Shown: positions 33,285 to 42,117 of the stretch, piece after piece
Layout of the letters: every line of letters starts with the position of its first letter
How positions within the stretch are numbered: position 1 is the first letter of the stretch
DNA from: an uncultured Eubacterium sp.
GTDB lineage: Bacteria; Bacillota; Clostridia; Lachnospirales; CAG-274
Direction of reading: 5' to 3'
Assembly (NCBI GenBank): GCA_900545305.1
Contig: UQYD01000006.1
Span: 1-64,000 of the forward strand
Length of the DNA stretch: 64,000 nt
Made by a program: the position numbers and the translations under genes
Notes under the pieces: model-generated
Told to the model about the DNA's origin: nothing
What the model saw: only the letters and a program-made list of their open reading frames with translations
Database searches by the model: none

Positions 33285-34197
33285 TTTCACTGCCTCCCTT
33301 TTTAATAGAATTTTTAAGGTTCTTTGTAAATATATTTCTGATTGCAGGGAAACACAATGCAATAGCAAGAAGAACTGAACTTATAAGTTTTAAATCGTTT
33401 GAGCTTAAACCAAGCCATAAAACTAAAGCTATAATAATTCTATAGAGTATTGAACCTAAAGCAACAGCTATAAGGGAATGTAAAAGGTTTCTGTGACCAA
33501 AAACAACCTCACCAATGATTACTGATGCAAGACCAATAACGATTGTACCAGTACCCATACTAATATCGGCAAAACCATTGAACTGAGCTACAAGAGAAGA
33601 TGAAACGGCAATAAGACCGTTACCAAGCATAATACCGAAAATAAGAGTATTGTCAGTATTTACACCCTGTGCTCTAATCATATTTTTGTTGTCGCCTGTA
33701 GCACGAAGTGAGAAACCAAGCTCTGTGTTAAAGAATATCCATAAAATGAAGATTACAAAAACAGTGAGAACAAGACCGGCAACGATGGCTGCTAAGTTCT
33801 TAGTAAGACCAACATCTTCTAAAAGTGAAATAATTGTAGTCTGCTTTAAAAGAGGTATATTTGACTGACCCATAACTCTAAGGTTTACAGACCAAAGGGC
33901 TGTCATTGTAAGAATACCGGAAAGCAAAGCAGGAATTTTGAGCTTAGTATGTAATAAACCAGTAACAAGACCGGCTAAAAGACCGGCTAAAAAAGAAACG
34001 ATAGTTGATGTGAAAGGGTCCCAACCTAATGTAACAAGTTTACAAGTTACGGCTGCACCTAAAGTGAAACAACCTTCAGCTGTTAAGTCAGCAATATCAA
34101 GTATTCTGTATGTAATATATACGCCGATTGCCATTACTGCCCATAATAAACCTTGAGCAAAAGCACCTGGCATAAGACCCAATAAACTTAAAATCAT
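33277..34197 (-). CDS. ABC importer permease (TrpXYZ-like class)
   Basis: A 306-residue membrane protein with eight to nine predicted helices, resembling the branched-chain/ribose-type permease fold (TYRILDIADLTAEGCFTLGAAV; LRATGDNKNMIRAQGVNTDNTLIFGIMLGNGLIA). It forms the channel for the ATPase at 32490 and the lipoprotein at 34512. A 314-base multi-hairpin spacer separates it from the upstream binding-protein gene, probably lowering its expression. Confidence 0.9.
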   Translation of the reverse strand: MILSLLGLMPGAFAQGLLWAVMAIGVYITYRILDIADLTAEGCFTLGAAVTCKLVTLGWDPFTSTIVSFLAGLLAGLVTGLLHTKLKIPALLSGILTMTALWSVNLRVMGQSNIPLLKQTTIISLLEDVGLTKNLAAIVAGLVLTVFVIFILWIFFNTELGFSLRATGDNKNMIRAQGVNTDNTLIFGIMLGNGLIAVSSSLVAQFNGFADISMGTGTIVIGLASVIIGEVVFGHRNLLHSLIAVALGSILYRIIIALVLWLGLSSNDLKLISSVLLAIALCFPAIRNIFTKNLKNSIKKGGSENA

Positions 34198-34228
34198 ATT
34201 AATTCTCCTTACAGTAAAAATAAAATAT

Positions 34229-34254
34229 AAAGGGGCAGAGATTTCCGCCCCTTT
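34229..34254 (-). terminator. intra-operon hairpin / attenuator
   Basis: AAAGGGGC / GCCCCTTT perfect 8-bp stem with a 10-base loop just upstream of the permease gene. On the minus strand it is followed by TTATATTTT, so it can act as a partial terminator or mRNA stabiliser. Confidence 0.7.
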
Positions 34255-34352
34255 ACAAAATTAAAAATCTTTAGATTATTCTGGATTGTCAAAAAACTAA
34301 TCTGTAATTATTAATAGCTTCTTGAGTTTTTAAGATTATAAAAGGAAAGTTG

Positions 34353-34507
34353 TTAAGAAAACCTTGGTTTTCTTAAACTAATTCCACAGGTCGAGCTTTG
34401 CCCGACCGAGGACAGGGACAAAAATATGGTACTGGTTTTTAGTGCCATATTTTTCACGGCTGGTCCCGACCTTAGACCGAATGAGATAAATGCGAGCATT
34501 TATCTCA
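34353..34507. repeat. cassette of four consecutive perfect or near-perfect hairpins within an ABC operon
   Basis: Hairpin 1: TTAAGAAAACC/GGTTTTCTTAA (34353-34376). Hairpin 2: GGTCG.GC/GC.CGACC (34389-34407). Hairpin 3: GGGAC plus AAAAATATGGTACT pairing with AGTGCCATATTTTT and GTCCC (34415-34466). Hairpin 4: TGAGATAAATGC/GCATTTATCTCA (34482-34507). The loops of 1 and 4 are only 2-4 bases. The region has no ORF and lies between the binding-protein stop and the permease. Confidence 0.75.
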
Positions 34508-34511
34508 CTCA

Positions 34512-35516
34512 TTATTCTTCAATCATTTTAGCCTTTGAGGCAACATCATCAGGAATAGTAATACCCATTTCAGTAGCAACCTTCTTGTTTACAACAAGCT
34601 GTGGGTTCTGAGTGTACTGAATTGGCATTGTCTTAATGTCCTTACCACCGAAAATGTCAATAGCCATTTTACCAGTAAGTTTACCAAGTTCTGTATAGTC
34701 AATAGCAACTGAGGCAAGGCCACCACCCTTAACCATACCTTCTTCACCAACGATTACCGGAAGACCCTTAGGGTTAGTAATACTTGTTAAAAGAGGCATT
34801 GAAGATGCAAGAACATTGTCAGTAGGAATATAAACTGCGTCATATCTACCAATCATTGATTCTGCAACCTGAGCAACGTCATTTGTGTTAGAAACAGTTT
34901 CTTCCTTTGATTCAATACCAAGTTTGTCGGCTGCTTCCTTAGCCATTTTAGCCTGAATAACTGAGTTCTGTTCACCTGAGCAGTACATAATAGCAATCTT
35001 CTTAGCGTCTGGAACAAGCTGTTTTAAAAGAGCTATCTGGTCTGAAACAGGGTTAATATCTGAAGTACCTGAAACATTTGTGTTAGGTGCTTCGTTAGAC
35101 TCTACTAAGTCAGATTCGGCAGGGTCAGTAACTGCTGTAACAAGAATAGGAATATCCTTTGTTTCAGCTGCCATAGACTGAGCTGCAGGAGTAGCAATAG
35201 CTAAAACTAAGTCCTTTCTGTCAGTAACGAATTTCTGAGAAATAGTCTTAAGATTAGACTGGTCAGCCTGTGCATTCTGAACGTCAATCTTTACGTTTTC
35301 GCCGTCTACATAGCCACCTTCTTTTAAGGCTTCAATAAATCCTTCTCTTGCTGCATCAAGGGCAGGGTGCTCTGTGTACTGAATTACACCGATGTTGTAA
35401 GTCTTATCTGATTTTGCACCGTCTGTAGATGCAGTAGATGAAGATGCACTGCCACAACCAGCAAGCATTACTGTTGATAAAGCAAGTGCTATAAATGTTG
35501 ATAAAAATCTTTTCAT
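34512..35516 (-). CDS. ABC importer substrate-binding lipoprotein (TrpX-like)
   Basis: A 334-residue lipoprotein with lipobox VMLAGCG (Cys about residue 21). The mature domain opens YNIGVIQYTEHPALDAAREGFIEALKEGGY, typical of the ABC substrate-binding family PF04392 that includes TrpX/TyrX aromatic amino-acid binders. The ligand is not certain and there is no T-box to point to one. ATG 35516 has AAAGGAGG 7 bases upstream and is preferred over 35549. Confidence 0.88.
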   Translation of the reverse strand: MKRFLSTFIALALSTVMLAGCGSASSSTASTDGAKSDKTYNIGVIQYTEHPALDAAREGFIEALKEGGYVDGENVKIDVQNAQADQSNLKTISQKFVTDRKDLVLAIATPAAQSMAAETKDIPILVTAVTDPAESDLVESNEAPNTNVSGTSDINPVSDQIALLKQLVPDAKKIAIMYCSGEQNSVIQAKMAKEAADKLGIESKEETVSNTNDVAQVAESMIGRYDAVYIPTDNVLASSMPLLTSITNPKGLPVIVGEEGMVKGGGLASVAIDYTELGKLTGKMAIDIFGGKDIKTMPIQYTQNPQLVVNKKVATEMGITIPDDVASKAKMIEE

Positions 35517-35563
35517 ATAATGGAATCCTCCTTTTTGTAAACAATGCACAATGTATACTATAT

Positions 35564-35592
35564 ATTTTAAAGTATATAAGCCTAATTGTCAA
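35564..35592 (-). promoter_or_regulatory. promoter of the TrpXYZ-like ABC operon
   Basis: On the minus strand TTGACA and TAAAAT with a 17-base spacer, about 48 bases before the lipoprotein start. Confidence 0.8.
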
Positions 35593-35698
35593 TAAAAATA
35601 AGAAAATTAAAAGGCAAATAACAGCCCTAAGGGACAGTATACATAAAAGAATTATTGTATAATTATGCAATAAGTAAAAATTATCCAAATTTGCAACA

Positions 35699-35730
35699 AA
35701 ATAGGGGATAATCTAAAAGAAAATCCCCCA
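35699..35730 (-). terminator. probable terminator of aroD
   Basis: GGGGAT / ATCCCC hairpin with a loop of about 13 bases, followed on the minus strand by TATTTTG. Moderate quality. Confidence 0.5.
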
Positions 35731-35753
35731 ATATGTATAGATTTATTTAAAAA

Positions 35754-36545
35754 TTACTGCATATTTTCAAATTCGTCTTTGTGATAAAGGTTTTCGTGAA
35801 TAATCTTTATTGCTCTTTCGAGGTCGTCAGCTTCAATCTGTCCAGGGGCAGATGCCTTTCTTGCACAACCAAATGTTACACAGCTACCAAAGATTTCACC
35901 ACAAACACGGCTTACAATACCTCTGCCCTCCATACTCATTGTAATAATAGGTACATCAGGGTACTTTTGGTGAATAGTGTCTGTAACATCAAGAAGTTCT
36001 AAAACATCTCTGTTAGAGTTTGGCATAACGGCAATTTTAGGAATATCAGCATTAATTTCAATCATTTTTTCCATTCTTCTGATAAGTTCTTTCTTTGCTG
36101 GAGTCTTTTCAAAATCGTGGTTAGAAACTACAACTGTAATGCCGGCATCTTTTGCGTGCTTAATAAGAGGAATAAGGGCATCATCGCCTACCTCAAGCTC
36201 GTAGTCAACAAGGTCAACAAGACCACTCTGAATAGCAGTTTCGTATACTCTTGTGTATTCTTCAATAGTACATTCCTGAACGCCACCTTCTTCAACTCGT
36301 CTGAAAGTTAAAAGGAGAGGTATTTTGTCAAGAAGTTTTCTAACCTGTTTAAGCATTTCAATTAAGTTTTCTGACTGAAGAACATCATCATACCAGTCTA
36401 CACGCCATTCAACAATATCCGGCTTTAAAGATGCAATAGTCATAGTTTGAGATACAATTTCGTACTGAGTATGGCCAACGATAGGTAAACAAACCTTTGG
36501 CATACCTGTTCCGATTTCCAAATCTCTTATAGTAATGGGAACCAT
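35754..36545 (-). CDS. aroD: type I 3-dehydroquinate dehydratase
   Basis: A 263-residue TIM-barrel enzyme of the shikimate pathway that dehydrates 3-dehydroquinate through a Schiff base. DIVEWRVDWYD (substrate Glu/Arg), LLTFRR, VVSNHDF (catalytic His) and IPKIAVMPN (Schiff-base Lys) are all present, and the C-terminal loop SAPGQIEADDL is intact. AGGAGG precedes the ATG. Monocistronic here, between two ABC importer operons. Confidence 0.97.
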   Translation of the reverse strand: MVPITIRDLEIGTGMPKVCLPIVGHTQYEIVSQTMTIASLKPDIVEWRVDWYDDVLQSENLIEMLKQVRKLLDKIPLLLTFRRVEEGGVQECTIEEYTRVYETAIQSGLVDLVDYELEVGDDALIPLIKHAKDAGITVVVSNHDFEKTPAKKELIRRMEKMIEINADIPKIAVMPNSNRDVLELLDVTDTIHQKYPDVPIITMSMEGRGIVSRVCGEIFGSCVTFGCARKASAPGQIEADDLERAIKIIHENLYHKDEFENMQ

Positions 36546-36660
36546 AATCTACCTCCTGAAAAATTGTTTTGTTACTAAAAATTATACCATAGTTGATGAA
36601 TAAGTCAAATATTTATTCATTTTAACATAGCAAATAAAAAAATAAAAAAGAAAATAAAAA

Positions 36661-36684
36661 ATCTCCGTAAAAAATTACGGAGAT
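36661..36684 (-). terminator. terminator of the polar amino-acid ABC operon
   Basis: ATCTCCGTAA / TTACGGAGAT perfect 10-bp stem with an AAAA loop, followed on the minus strand by TTTTTTATTTTC. Confidence 0.92.
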
Positions 36685-36689
36685 AAAAA

Positions 36690-37430
36690 TTATAAAACCT
36701 TATTTAAAAATTCTTTTAATCTTGAACTCTTTGGATTTTCAAAAAATTCATTTGGTTCATTTTCTTCGATTATTGAACCCTTTTCCATAAATATAACTCT
36801 TGTACCTACTTCACGAGCAAAGCCCATTTCGTGAGTAACAACAACCATTGTCATATGACCTTTTGCAAGGTCCTTCATAACTTCCAATACTTCTCCTACC
36901 ATTTCAGGGTCAAGGGCAGAAGTTGGTTCGTCAAAAAGCATAACATCAGGTTGCATACACAATGCTCTGACAATAGCTATTCTCTGTTTCTGACCACCTG
37001 AAAGCTGGTTTGGATAAGAGTCTGCTCTATCAGCAAGACCAACCTTTTCAAGAAGTTCCATAGCATATTTTTTAGCTTCATCAGGAGATTTTTTCAAAAT
37101 CTTTGTAGGTGCTAAAATAAGGTTGTCCATAATTGTCATATGTGGAAAGAGATTAAACTGCTGGAAAACCATACCCATTTTCTGTCTATGAGTGTTTATA
37201 TTTGTTCTAGGGTCTGTAATATCTGTACCTTCGAAAAATATCTGACCTTCTGTAGGTTCTTCAAGAAGGTTAAGACAGCGAAGAAAAGTGGATTTACCGG
37301 AACCGGAAGGTCCAACAACAACTACAACCTCGCCGTGGCGAATTTCAGCAGATACATCATTTAATGCCTTTGTGTCGCCAAATTGTTTTACCAAATGGTC
37401 AACCTTGATTAATGGATTATTATCTTTCAC
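36690..37430 (-). CDS. polar amino-acid ABC transporter ATP-binding protein
   Basis: A 246-residue GlnQ/ArtP-type ATPase: Walker A GPSGSGKST, MVFQQFNLFPHMTIMDN, signature LSGGQKQR, Walker B VMLFDEPTSALDPEMV, H-loop VVTHEMGFAREV. The permease gene overlaps its start by 11 bases. Last gene of the operon binding protein - permease - ATPase. Confidence 0.93.
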   Translation of the reverse strand: MKDNNPLIKVDHLVKQFGDTKALNDVSAEIRHGEVVVVVGPSGSGKSTFLRCLNLLEEPTEGQIFFEGTDITDPRTNINTHRQKMGMVFQQFNLFPHMTIMDNLILAPTKILKKSPDEAKKYAMELLEKVGLADRADSYPNQLSGGQKQRIAIVRALCMQPDVMLFDEPTSALDPEMVGEVLEVMKDLAKGHMTMVVVTHEMGFAREVGTRVIFMEKGSIIEENEPNEFFENPKSSRLKEFLNKVL

Positions 37431-38151
37431 TAGACTGCAACCTCCTTTCCAAACGTCTTAAAAGTAATGTCAATATTGTAACAAGAATTAAATAGATTAA
37501 AGCTACTGCAATAAGTGGCATAAAGGCGTCGTAAGTACGACTTCTTATAATATCGCCACCCTTTGTTAAGTCCTGAATAGCAACATAACCGGAAATTGAA
37601 GTATCCTTTAAAAGCATAATAGCTTCGTTGCCAAGGGCTGGGAGAATGTTCTTGAAAGCCTGTGGAAGAATAATGTACCACATTGTGGCAATATAGCCAA
37701 AGCCAAGACTTCTACCTGCTTCGAACTGACCTTTGTCTACACTGTTAAGACCACCTCTTACGATTTCGGCAACGTATGCACCGGAATTAAGAGAGAAAGC
37801 AACTACAGCACAGAAAATCTTACTTACATCAGGACTAGCGAAGATTATGAAATAAATAATCATAAGCTGTACTACAACAGGAACACCACGAATAATTGTT
37901 AAATAAACGTGGCAAATACCGTTGGCAACAGCAAGCAAGAATTGAAGTAAAGACTGAATAAAGTTACCAGCCTTATTTGTGTGGTTTTTGTCATAAGAAT
38001 ATCTTATGATGGCTACAAGCACACCGATAATAACAGCAAAGATAAGGGCAAAAACTGTGATTTTAAGTGTGTTGCCCAAACCTGAAGTTATATACTTCCA
38101 TCTGTCATCTTTTATAAAATTCAAATAAAATTTAGTCTGAAAATCTGACAT
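37420..38151 (-). CDS. polar amino-acid ABC transporter permease
   Basis: A 243-residue HisM/GlnP-type permease with about five membrane helices. It has the family opening GLGNTLKITVFALIFAVIIG, the VYLTIIRGVPVVVQLMIIYF motif and the EAA-type loop EAGRSLGFGYIATMWYIILPQAFKNILPALGN. It works with the lipoprotein at 38240 and the ATPase at 36690. The amino acid is unknown. Confidence 0.93.
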   Translation of the reverse strand: MSDFQTKFYLNFIKDDRWKYITSGLGNTLKITVFALIFAVIIGVLVAIIRYSYDKNHTNKAGNFIQSLLQFLLAVANGICHVYLTIIRGVPVVVQLMIIYFIIFASPDVSKIFCAVVAFSLNSGAYVAEIVRGGLNSVDKGQFEAGRSLGFGYIATMWYIILPQAFKNILPALGNEAIMLLKDTSISGYVAIQDLTKGGDIIRSRTYDAFMPLIAVALIYLILVTILTLLLRRLERRLQSSER

Positions 38152-38189
38152 AAAATATTTCCTCCGAAAATAAGGTACTTACCTTTAAA

Positions 38190-38214
38190 AAAGGTGTGGA
38201 AGTTCCACACCTTT
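38190..38214 (-). terminator. intra-operon hairpin between binding protein and permease
   Basis: AAAGGTGTGG / CCACACCTTT perfect stem with a 5-base loop. Probably lowers downstream expression so that more binding protein than permease is made. Confidence 0.75.
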
Positions 38215-38239
38215 GTAAGTCATAACCTTTGCAAATAAA

Positions 38240-39064
38240 TTACTGAGCAGAAGTTGTAGTTTCTGCAGATTCGTCACTTGCAAGATATTTGTTAAGGATA
38301 GAGTCTAATTCGCCACTTTCCTTTAATTCAGCTAATGCCTTGTTTACTGCGTCAAGGAGCTGTTTGTTGTCCTTTGCTACAGCAATAGCATAGCTTTCCT
38401 GAGTTAAAGGTGTTGCTAAGATTTCGATGTCAGAGTTGTTTTCAACAAACTTCTTTGCTGGCTGATTGTCAATAACAACAGCATCAATCTTGTCTGTCTT
38501 TAATGCTTCTACAGCATCAGCACCCTTAGGGAACTGCTGAACTGTTACGTTTTCTACATTCTTAGGGTCAGAAACGTAAAGGTCACCAGTTGTACCAAGC
38601 TGAACACCTACAGTCTTACCAGTAAGACCAGATGCGTCCTTGATGTCAGAACCCTTCTTTACGATAATAACCTGACCGGCTTCTACATAAGTATCTGAGA
38701 AATCAACACTTACCTTTCTGTCTTCACTAGCTGTCATACCTGCAAGACCTACATCAGCCTTACCACTTGTAACAGCAGGAATGATTGAGTCGAAAGCCAT
38801 ATCTTCAACTTCTGCAGTAAGACCAAGCTTTTCAGAAATAGCATCAGCAAGTTCAGCATCAATACCTACTACCTTGTCGCCATCTCTGTATTCATATGGT
38901 TCAAATTCAGCATTTGTTGCCCAAGTGAACTTACCGGCTGAAACTGTCTTTACGTCAGTGCTATCTGTAGAATCTGCACTGTTGTTTGCACTACCACAAC
39001 CTACCATACCTAAAAGCATTGTGCCTGCAAGTACAAAAGCAAGACCTTTTACAAATTTTTTCAT
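38240..39064 (-). CDS. polar amino-acid ABC transporter substrate-binding lipoprotein
   Basis: A 274-residue family-3 binding protein (SBP_bac_3): lipobox LLGMVGCG (Cys about residue 23), mature start GKFTWATNAEFEPYEYRDGDKVVGIDAELADAI, then LAGMTASEDRKVSVDFSDTY and VGVQLGTTGDLYV. It ends in a short acidic/Thr tail. First gene of the operon, with its own promoter. Confidence 0.93.
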   Translation of the reverse strand: MKKFVKGLAFVLAGTMLLGMVGCGSANNSADSTDSTDVKTVSAGKFTWATNAEFEPYEYRDGDKVVGIDAELADAISEKLGLTAEVEDMAFDSIIPAVTSGKADVGLAGMTASEDRKVSVDFSDTYVEAGQVIIVKKGSDIKDASGLTGKTVGVQLGTTGDLYVSDPKNVENVTVQQFPKGADAVEALKTDKIDAVVIDNQPAKKFVENNSDIEILATPLTQESYAIAVAKDNKQLLDAVNKALAELKESGELDSILNKYLASDESAETTTSAQ

Positions 39065-39095
39065 TTTACGTTACCTCCAATATTATATTAGTTCT

Positions 39096-39124
39096 ATAAT
39101 AACAAATTATTTCAAAATCGTCAA
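39096..39124 (-). promoter_or_regulatory. promoter of the polar amino-acid ABC operon
   Basis: On the minus strand TTGACG and TATTAT with a 17-base spacer, about 30 bases before the lipoprotein start. Confidence 0.75.
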
Positions 39125-39204
39125 TAGAATTGCATACAGTAACTTTGCCTAAATTTAATATTTGGTTATTTTTGTAAATGTAAATGAAAATGATTGTAGA
39201 TATG

Positions 39205-39500
39205 AAAATATAGTTTAGGGTAAGTTTTTATTGTATAGGGTAAAATAAATTGACATTAGGGCAAAATAAATCTCTTGTAACACCAGTATTTAATATACTT
39301 AGGGAATTTAGGGAATATTATATATAAATAAAATTATAAAAAATAATAATATAAAATATATAAGAGATGAAATTTTTTCGGTATTTTGCCCTAAAAATAC
39401 AAAAACAGCCGTTAAAGCCAGTAAATAAGCCGTTTACAGCAATATGCAAACTTACCCTAAAATTCAGATGAAATTGCCCTAACTTTGAAATATATATTTT
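39205..39500. repeat. unit 1 of a duplicated non-coding element with long-range inverted arms
   Basis: Homologous to unit 2 at an offset of about 350 bases. It carries G-run words GGGTAA, GGGCAA and GGGAAT in its left half and C-run words TTGCCC and TTACCC in its right half. Two arms are perfect inverted repeats: TTTAGGGTAAG (39214-39224) with CTTACCCTAAA (39451-39461), and TTAGGGCAAAAT (39256-39267) with ATTTTGCCCTAA (39383-39394), the second nested in the first. No ORF is supported. Confidence 0.75.
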
Positions 39501-39554
39501 TTAAGGAATATTACATATTTAAAGACTAAACTTTATAGATTGAAATTTATTTGT

Positions 39555-39842
39555 GAAAAGCAGATGTTTAAAAGGGGACAAGTAGGGGCAAAAAGGGGGC
39601 AGGTAGGGGGAAAGTTAAATCCCTTGCAAACATCAGTAAATACTGGGCAGGGGGCAAAAGGGGCATATTTTTTTAAGTTAATAAAATAAAAAATAAAAAT
39701 ATAAAATATATAAGAGATAAAAAAATTACAAAAACTTGCCCCTAGATACAAAAACAATCCTTAAACCCAGTAAATAAGCTACTTACAGTAAAGTGTATAG
39801 TTGCCCCACAATTCAGGTGAAAATGCCCCCTCTTTAGAATAT
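39555..39842. repeat. unit 2 of the duplicated non-coding element
   Basis: Shares with unit 1 the blocks ATATAAAATATATAAGAGAT (39701-39720), CAGTAAATAAGC (39768-39779) and ATTCAG (39811-39816). Its arms use a different word, GGGGCAA: TAGGGGCAA (39583-39591) pairs with TTGCCCCTA (39736-39744), and AGGGGGCA (39594-39601) with TGCCCCCT (39824-39831). A short plus-strand reading (KRGQVGAKRGQVGG...GQGAKGAYFFKLIK) has no start and is probably not a gene. It ends at the recD2 stop. Confidence 0.75.
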
Positions 39843-42074
39843 CTACAATTTTGCAAATTCTTTTATTTTCTTTGATAGTGTTGTAAATCTTTCAATTTCT
39901 CTATTATTATCTACCATATTGTATACAGTTTCCGGTGAGCCAACAATGACAGCCAAGTTTTTAGCTCTTGTAAGACCTGTATAGAGAAGATTTCTAGTCA
40001 TAAGCATTTCAGGACCATTTAAAAGAGGAAGTATAACAGCTCTGTATTCGCTACCCTGACTTTTGTGTATTGTAACGGCATAACTTAGTTCCAATTTATC
40101 AAGCTGTGCAAAGTCATAGTGGACTACTTTATTTTCGTCAAAAACTACTTCCATAAATTTGCTATCGTTGTCTATGTAAGTTATGAAACCTTCATCGCCA
40201 TTGTATATACCGGTTCCTTTATCTGTGACAATGTTATTTCTGATTAATTTCCATTCCATTTCATAGTCGTTTTTAATCTGCATTACCTTGTCACCTTCAC
40301 GGAAAGTCATATTTTTCATAACTTTTTCAGCCTTATTAGGAGCCGGAGGGTTAATAGCCTGTTGCAAAATAGCATTTACAGAAGCAACACCTAAGCCCTG
40401 TTTTCTCATTGGAGTAAGCACCTGTATATCTGTAGGCTTACAGTTTAAATACTTTGGCAAACGGGTTGTAACAAGGCTAACTAAAAGGGAACATATTTCA
40501 TTTTGGTTATACCTTTTCATAAAGAAAAAGTCACTGCCGTTTTTGCTTAAATTTGGGTGTTCACCTTTGTTTATTTTGTGGGCGTTTATAATAATATCGG
40601 ACTTTTGAGCCTGTCTGAAAATTTCAGTAAGCTGTACTACCTTTATTTCTCCGGAAGTAATAATGTCCTTTAATACATTACCAGCACCTACAGATGGCAA
40701 CTGGTTTGAATCACCTACTATTATAACCCTTGTACCTATAGCAACAGCCTTTAAAAGGGCTTGCATAAGCATAATATCTATCATTGAGCTTTCGTCAATA
40801 ATTAAAATGTCTGTTTCAATAGGTTCTTCTTCGTTTTTGCAAAAAGTCTGTCTGTTGCTGTCCTCGTTAAGGAATGTTACGCCTAAAAGTCTGTGAATAG
40901 TTTGGGCATTATGACCTGTGGCTTCTTCCATTCTTTTGGCTGCTCTACCTGTAGGAGCTGCAAGAGTGACTTCCATTCCCTCGGCTTCAGAAAGCTGAAT
41001 AATGGCATTTATAATAGTAGTTTTACCGGTACCTGGACCACCTGTAATAACAAGTACACCGTTGCTCATAGCTTCAATAATAGCCTGTCTTTGCTCCTGT
41101 GCAAATGTTATACCCTGACTATAGGCAAGGGCGTCTATTTTGTCATCGTATAAGCCAGTATTGTCAAGCTCCATATCGGCAAGCTCTATTAACTTTCGGG
41201 CAACATAGCTTTCGGCATAGTAAAAATAGTTAAGATACACGTTTTCATACTGTGGTGTACGGTCAATCCAAATATAGTTTTCAATGTGCATACCTGTCAT
41301 TTCGTTGGAAATAGGCTCCGGAGATATGTTTAAAAGCTCTGAAACCTTTCTTACCAACATTTCCATAGGCAAATACACATTTCCGTTGTTTGCAGCTACA
41401 TTAAGGCAATATCTTATACCTGCCTTTATTCTGAATGCTGAATCAGGGGCAATACCTATTTTGGCAGCAATATTGTCGGCTATTTTAAAACCTATGCCAA
41501 TGATGTCATCAGCAAGGGAATAGGGATTTCGACTTATAACATCAATAGCTTTGTCCTTGTATTTTTGGTGTACTTTTATAGCATAAGTCGGAGTTATGCC
41601 GTATTGACCTAAAAACATTATTAAGGCTCTAAGCTGTGCCTGTTCTCTGAATGTCTGTCCTATGGAAATAGCTTTTTCAAGAGTTATACCTCTCAGTTCA
41701 GCAAGTCTTTCAGGCTCGTTTTCAATAATATCCATAGTCTTGATACCAAATTTTTTGACAATTTTGGCAGCAGTTTTAGGACCTATACCCTTTAATACCC
41801 CACTGGCTAAATAAAGCTCCATAGCTTTTTCAGTTTTGGGTGCAGTCTTTTCATAGCTTTCTACATTAAGTTGCATACCGTATGTAGAATGATTTACCAT
41901 TCTGCCTTTTAGACTTATGCTTTCTCCCTGTGCAATACTAGGAACTGTTCCGACACAAGTAAGCTCATCATATTCATCATTTCCAGTTCCTGCGATTGTA
42001 AAAACACAGTAACCGTTTTCCTTATTATAGAAGGTAATGCTTTCCACAATACCAGAAACTTCAGTATAATCCAC
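39843..42074 (-). CDS. recD2: RecD2-type ATP-dependent DNA helicase
   Basis: A 743-residue SF1B 5'-3' helicase. An N-terminal OB-like region (EVSGIVESITFYNKENGYCVFTI) and helix-hairpin-helix repeats (GIGPKTAAKIVKKFG) precede the helicase core: Walker A TGGPGTGKTT (about residue 345), DILIIDESSMID, GDSNQLPSVGAG, and the C-terminal YAVTIHKSQGSEY and TRAKNLAVIVG. It acts in mismatch repair and recombination without RecBC. A LexA-type box stands in its leader. Confidence 0.96.
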   Translation of the reverse strand: MDYTEVSGIVESITFYNKENGYCVFTIAGTGNDEYDELTCVGTVPSIAQGESISLKGRMVNHSTYGMQLNVESYEKTAPKTEKAMELYLASGVLKGIGPKTAAKIVKKFGIKTMDIIENEPERLAELRGITLEKAISIGQTFREQAQLRALIMFLGQYGITPTYAIKVHQKYKDKAIDVISRNPYSLADDIIGIGFKIADNIAAKIGIAPDSAFRIKAGIRYCLNVAANNGNVYLPMEMLVRKVSELLNISPEPISNEMTGMHIENYIWIDRTPQYENVYLNYFYYAESYVARKLIELADMELDNTGLYDDKIDALAYSQGITFAQEQRQAIIEAMSNGVLVITGGPGTGKTTIINAIIQLSEAEGMEVTLAAPTGRAAKRMEEATGHNAQTIHRLLGVTFLNEDSNRQTFCKNEEEPIETDILIIDESSMIDIMLMQALLKAVAIGTRVIIVGDSNQLPSVGAGNVLKDIITSGEIKVVQLTEIFRQAQKSDIIINAHKINKGEHPNLSKNGSDFFFMKRYNQNEICSLLVSLVTTRLPKYLNCKPTDIQVLTPMRKQGLGVASVNAILQQAINPPAPNKAEKVMKNMTFREGDKVMQIKNDYEMEWKLIRNNIVTDKGTGIYNGDEGFITYIDNDSKFMEVVFDENKVVHYDFAQLDKLELSYAVTIHKSQGSEYRAVILPLLNGPEMLMTRNLLYTGLTRAKNLAVIVGSPETVYNMVDNNREIERFTTLSKKIKEFAKL

Positions 42075-42105
42075 AGGTATCTTCCTTTCGTCTTAATCTA
42101 TGCCT

Positions 42106-42117
42106 GAACAAAGGTTC
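42106..42117. promoter_or_regulatory. LexA (Cheo-type) SOS box upstream of recD2
   Basis: GAACAAAGGTTC, a perfect GAAC-N4-GTTC palindrome; with flanks TGAACAAAGGTTCG it fits the Gram-positive consensus CGAAC-N4-GTTCG at one outer base on one side. It lies between a TATACT -10 (minus strand, 42137-42132) and the recD2 start, where LexA would block transcription. Confidence 0.6.

Noticed and set aside
35517..35753. T-box upstream of the TrpX-like operon
   Set aside because: Some TrpX/TyrX genes have T-boxes, but the leader is only about 40 bases and no T-box motif or specifier loop is visible.
39533..39757. 74-codon minus-strand ORF and a KGAKGA-like plus-strand reading in the duplicated element
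   Set aside because: No ribosome site, low-complexity content caused by the G-run/C-run words, and the homologous frame in unit 1 is broken by stops. A repeat/structure explanation fits better.
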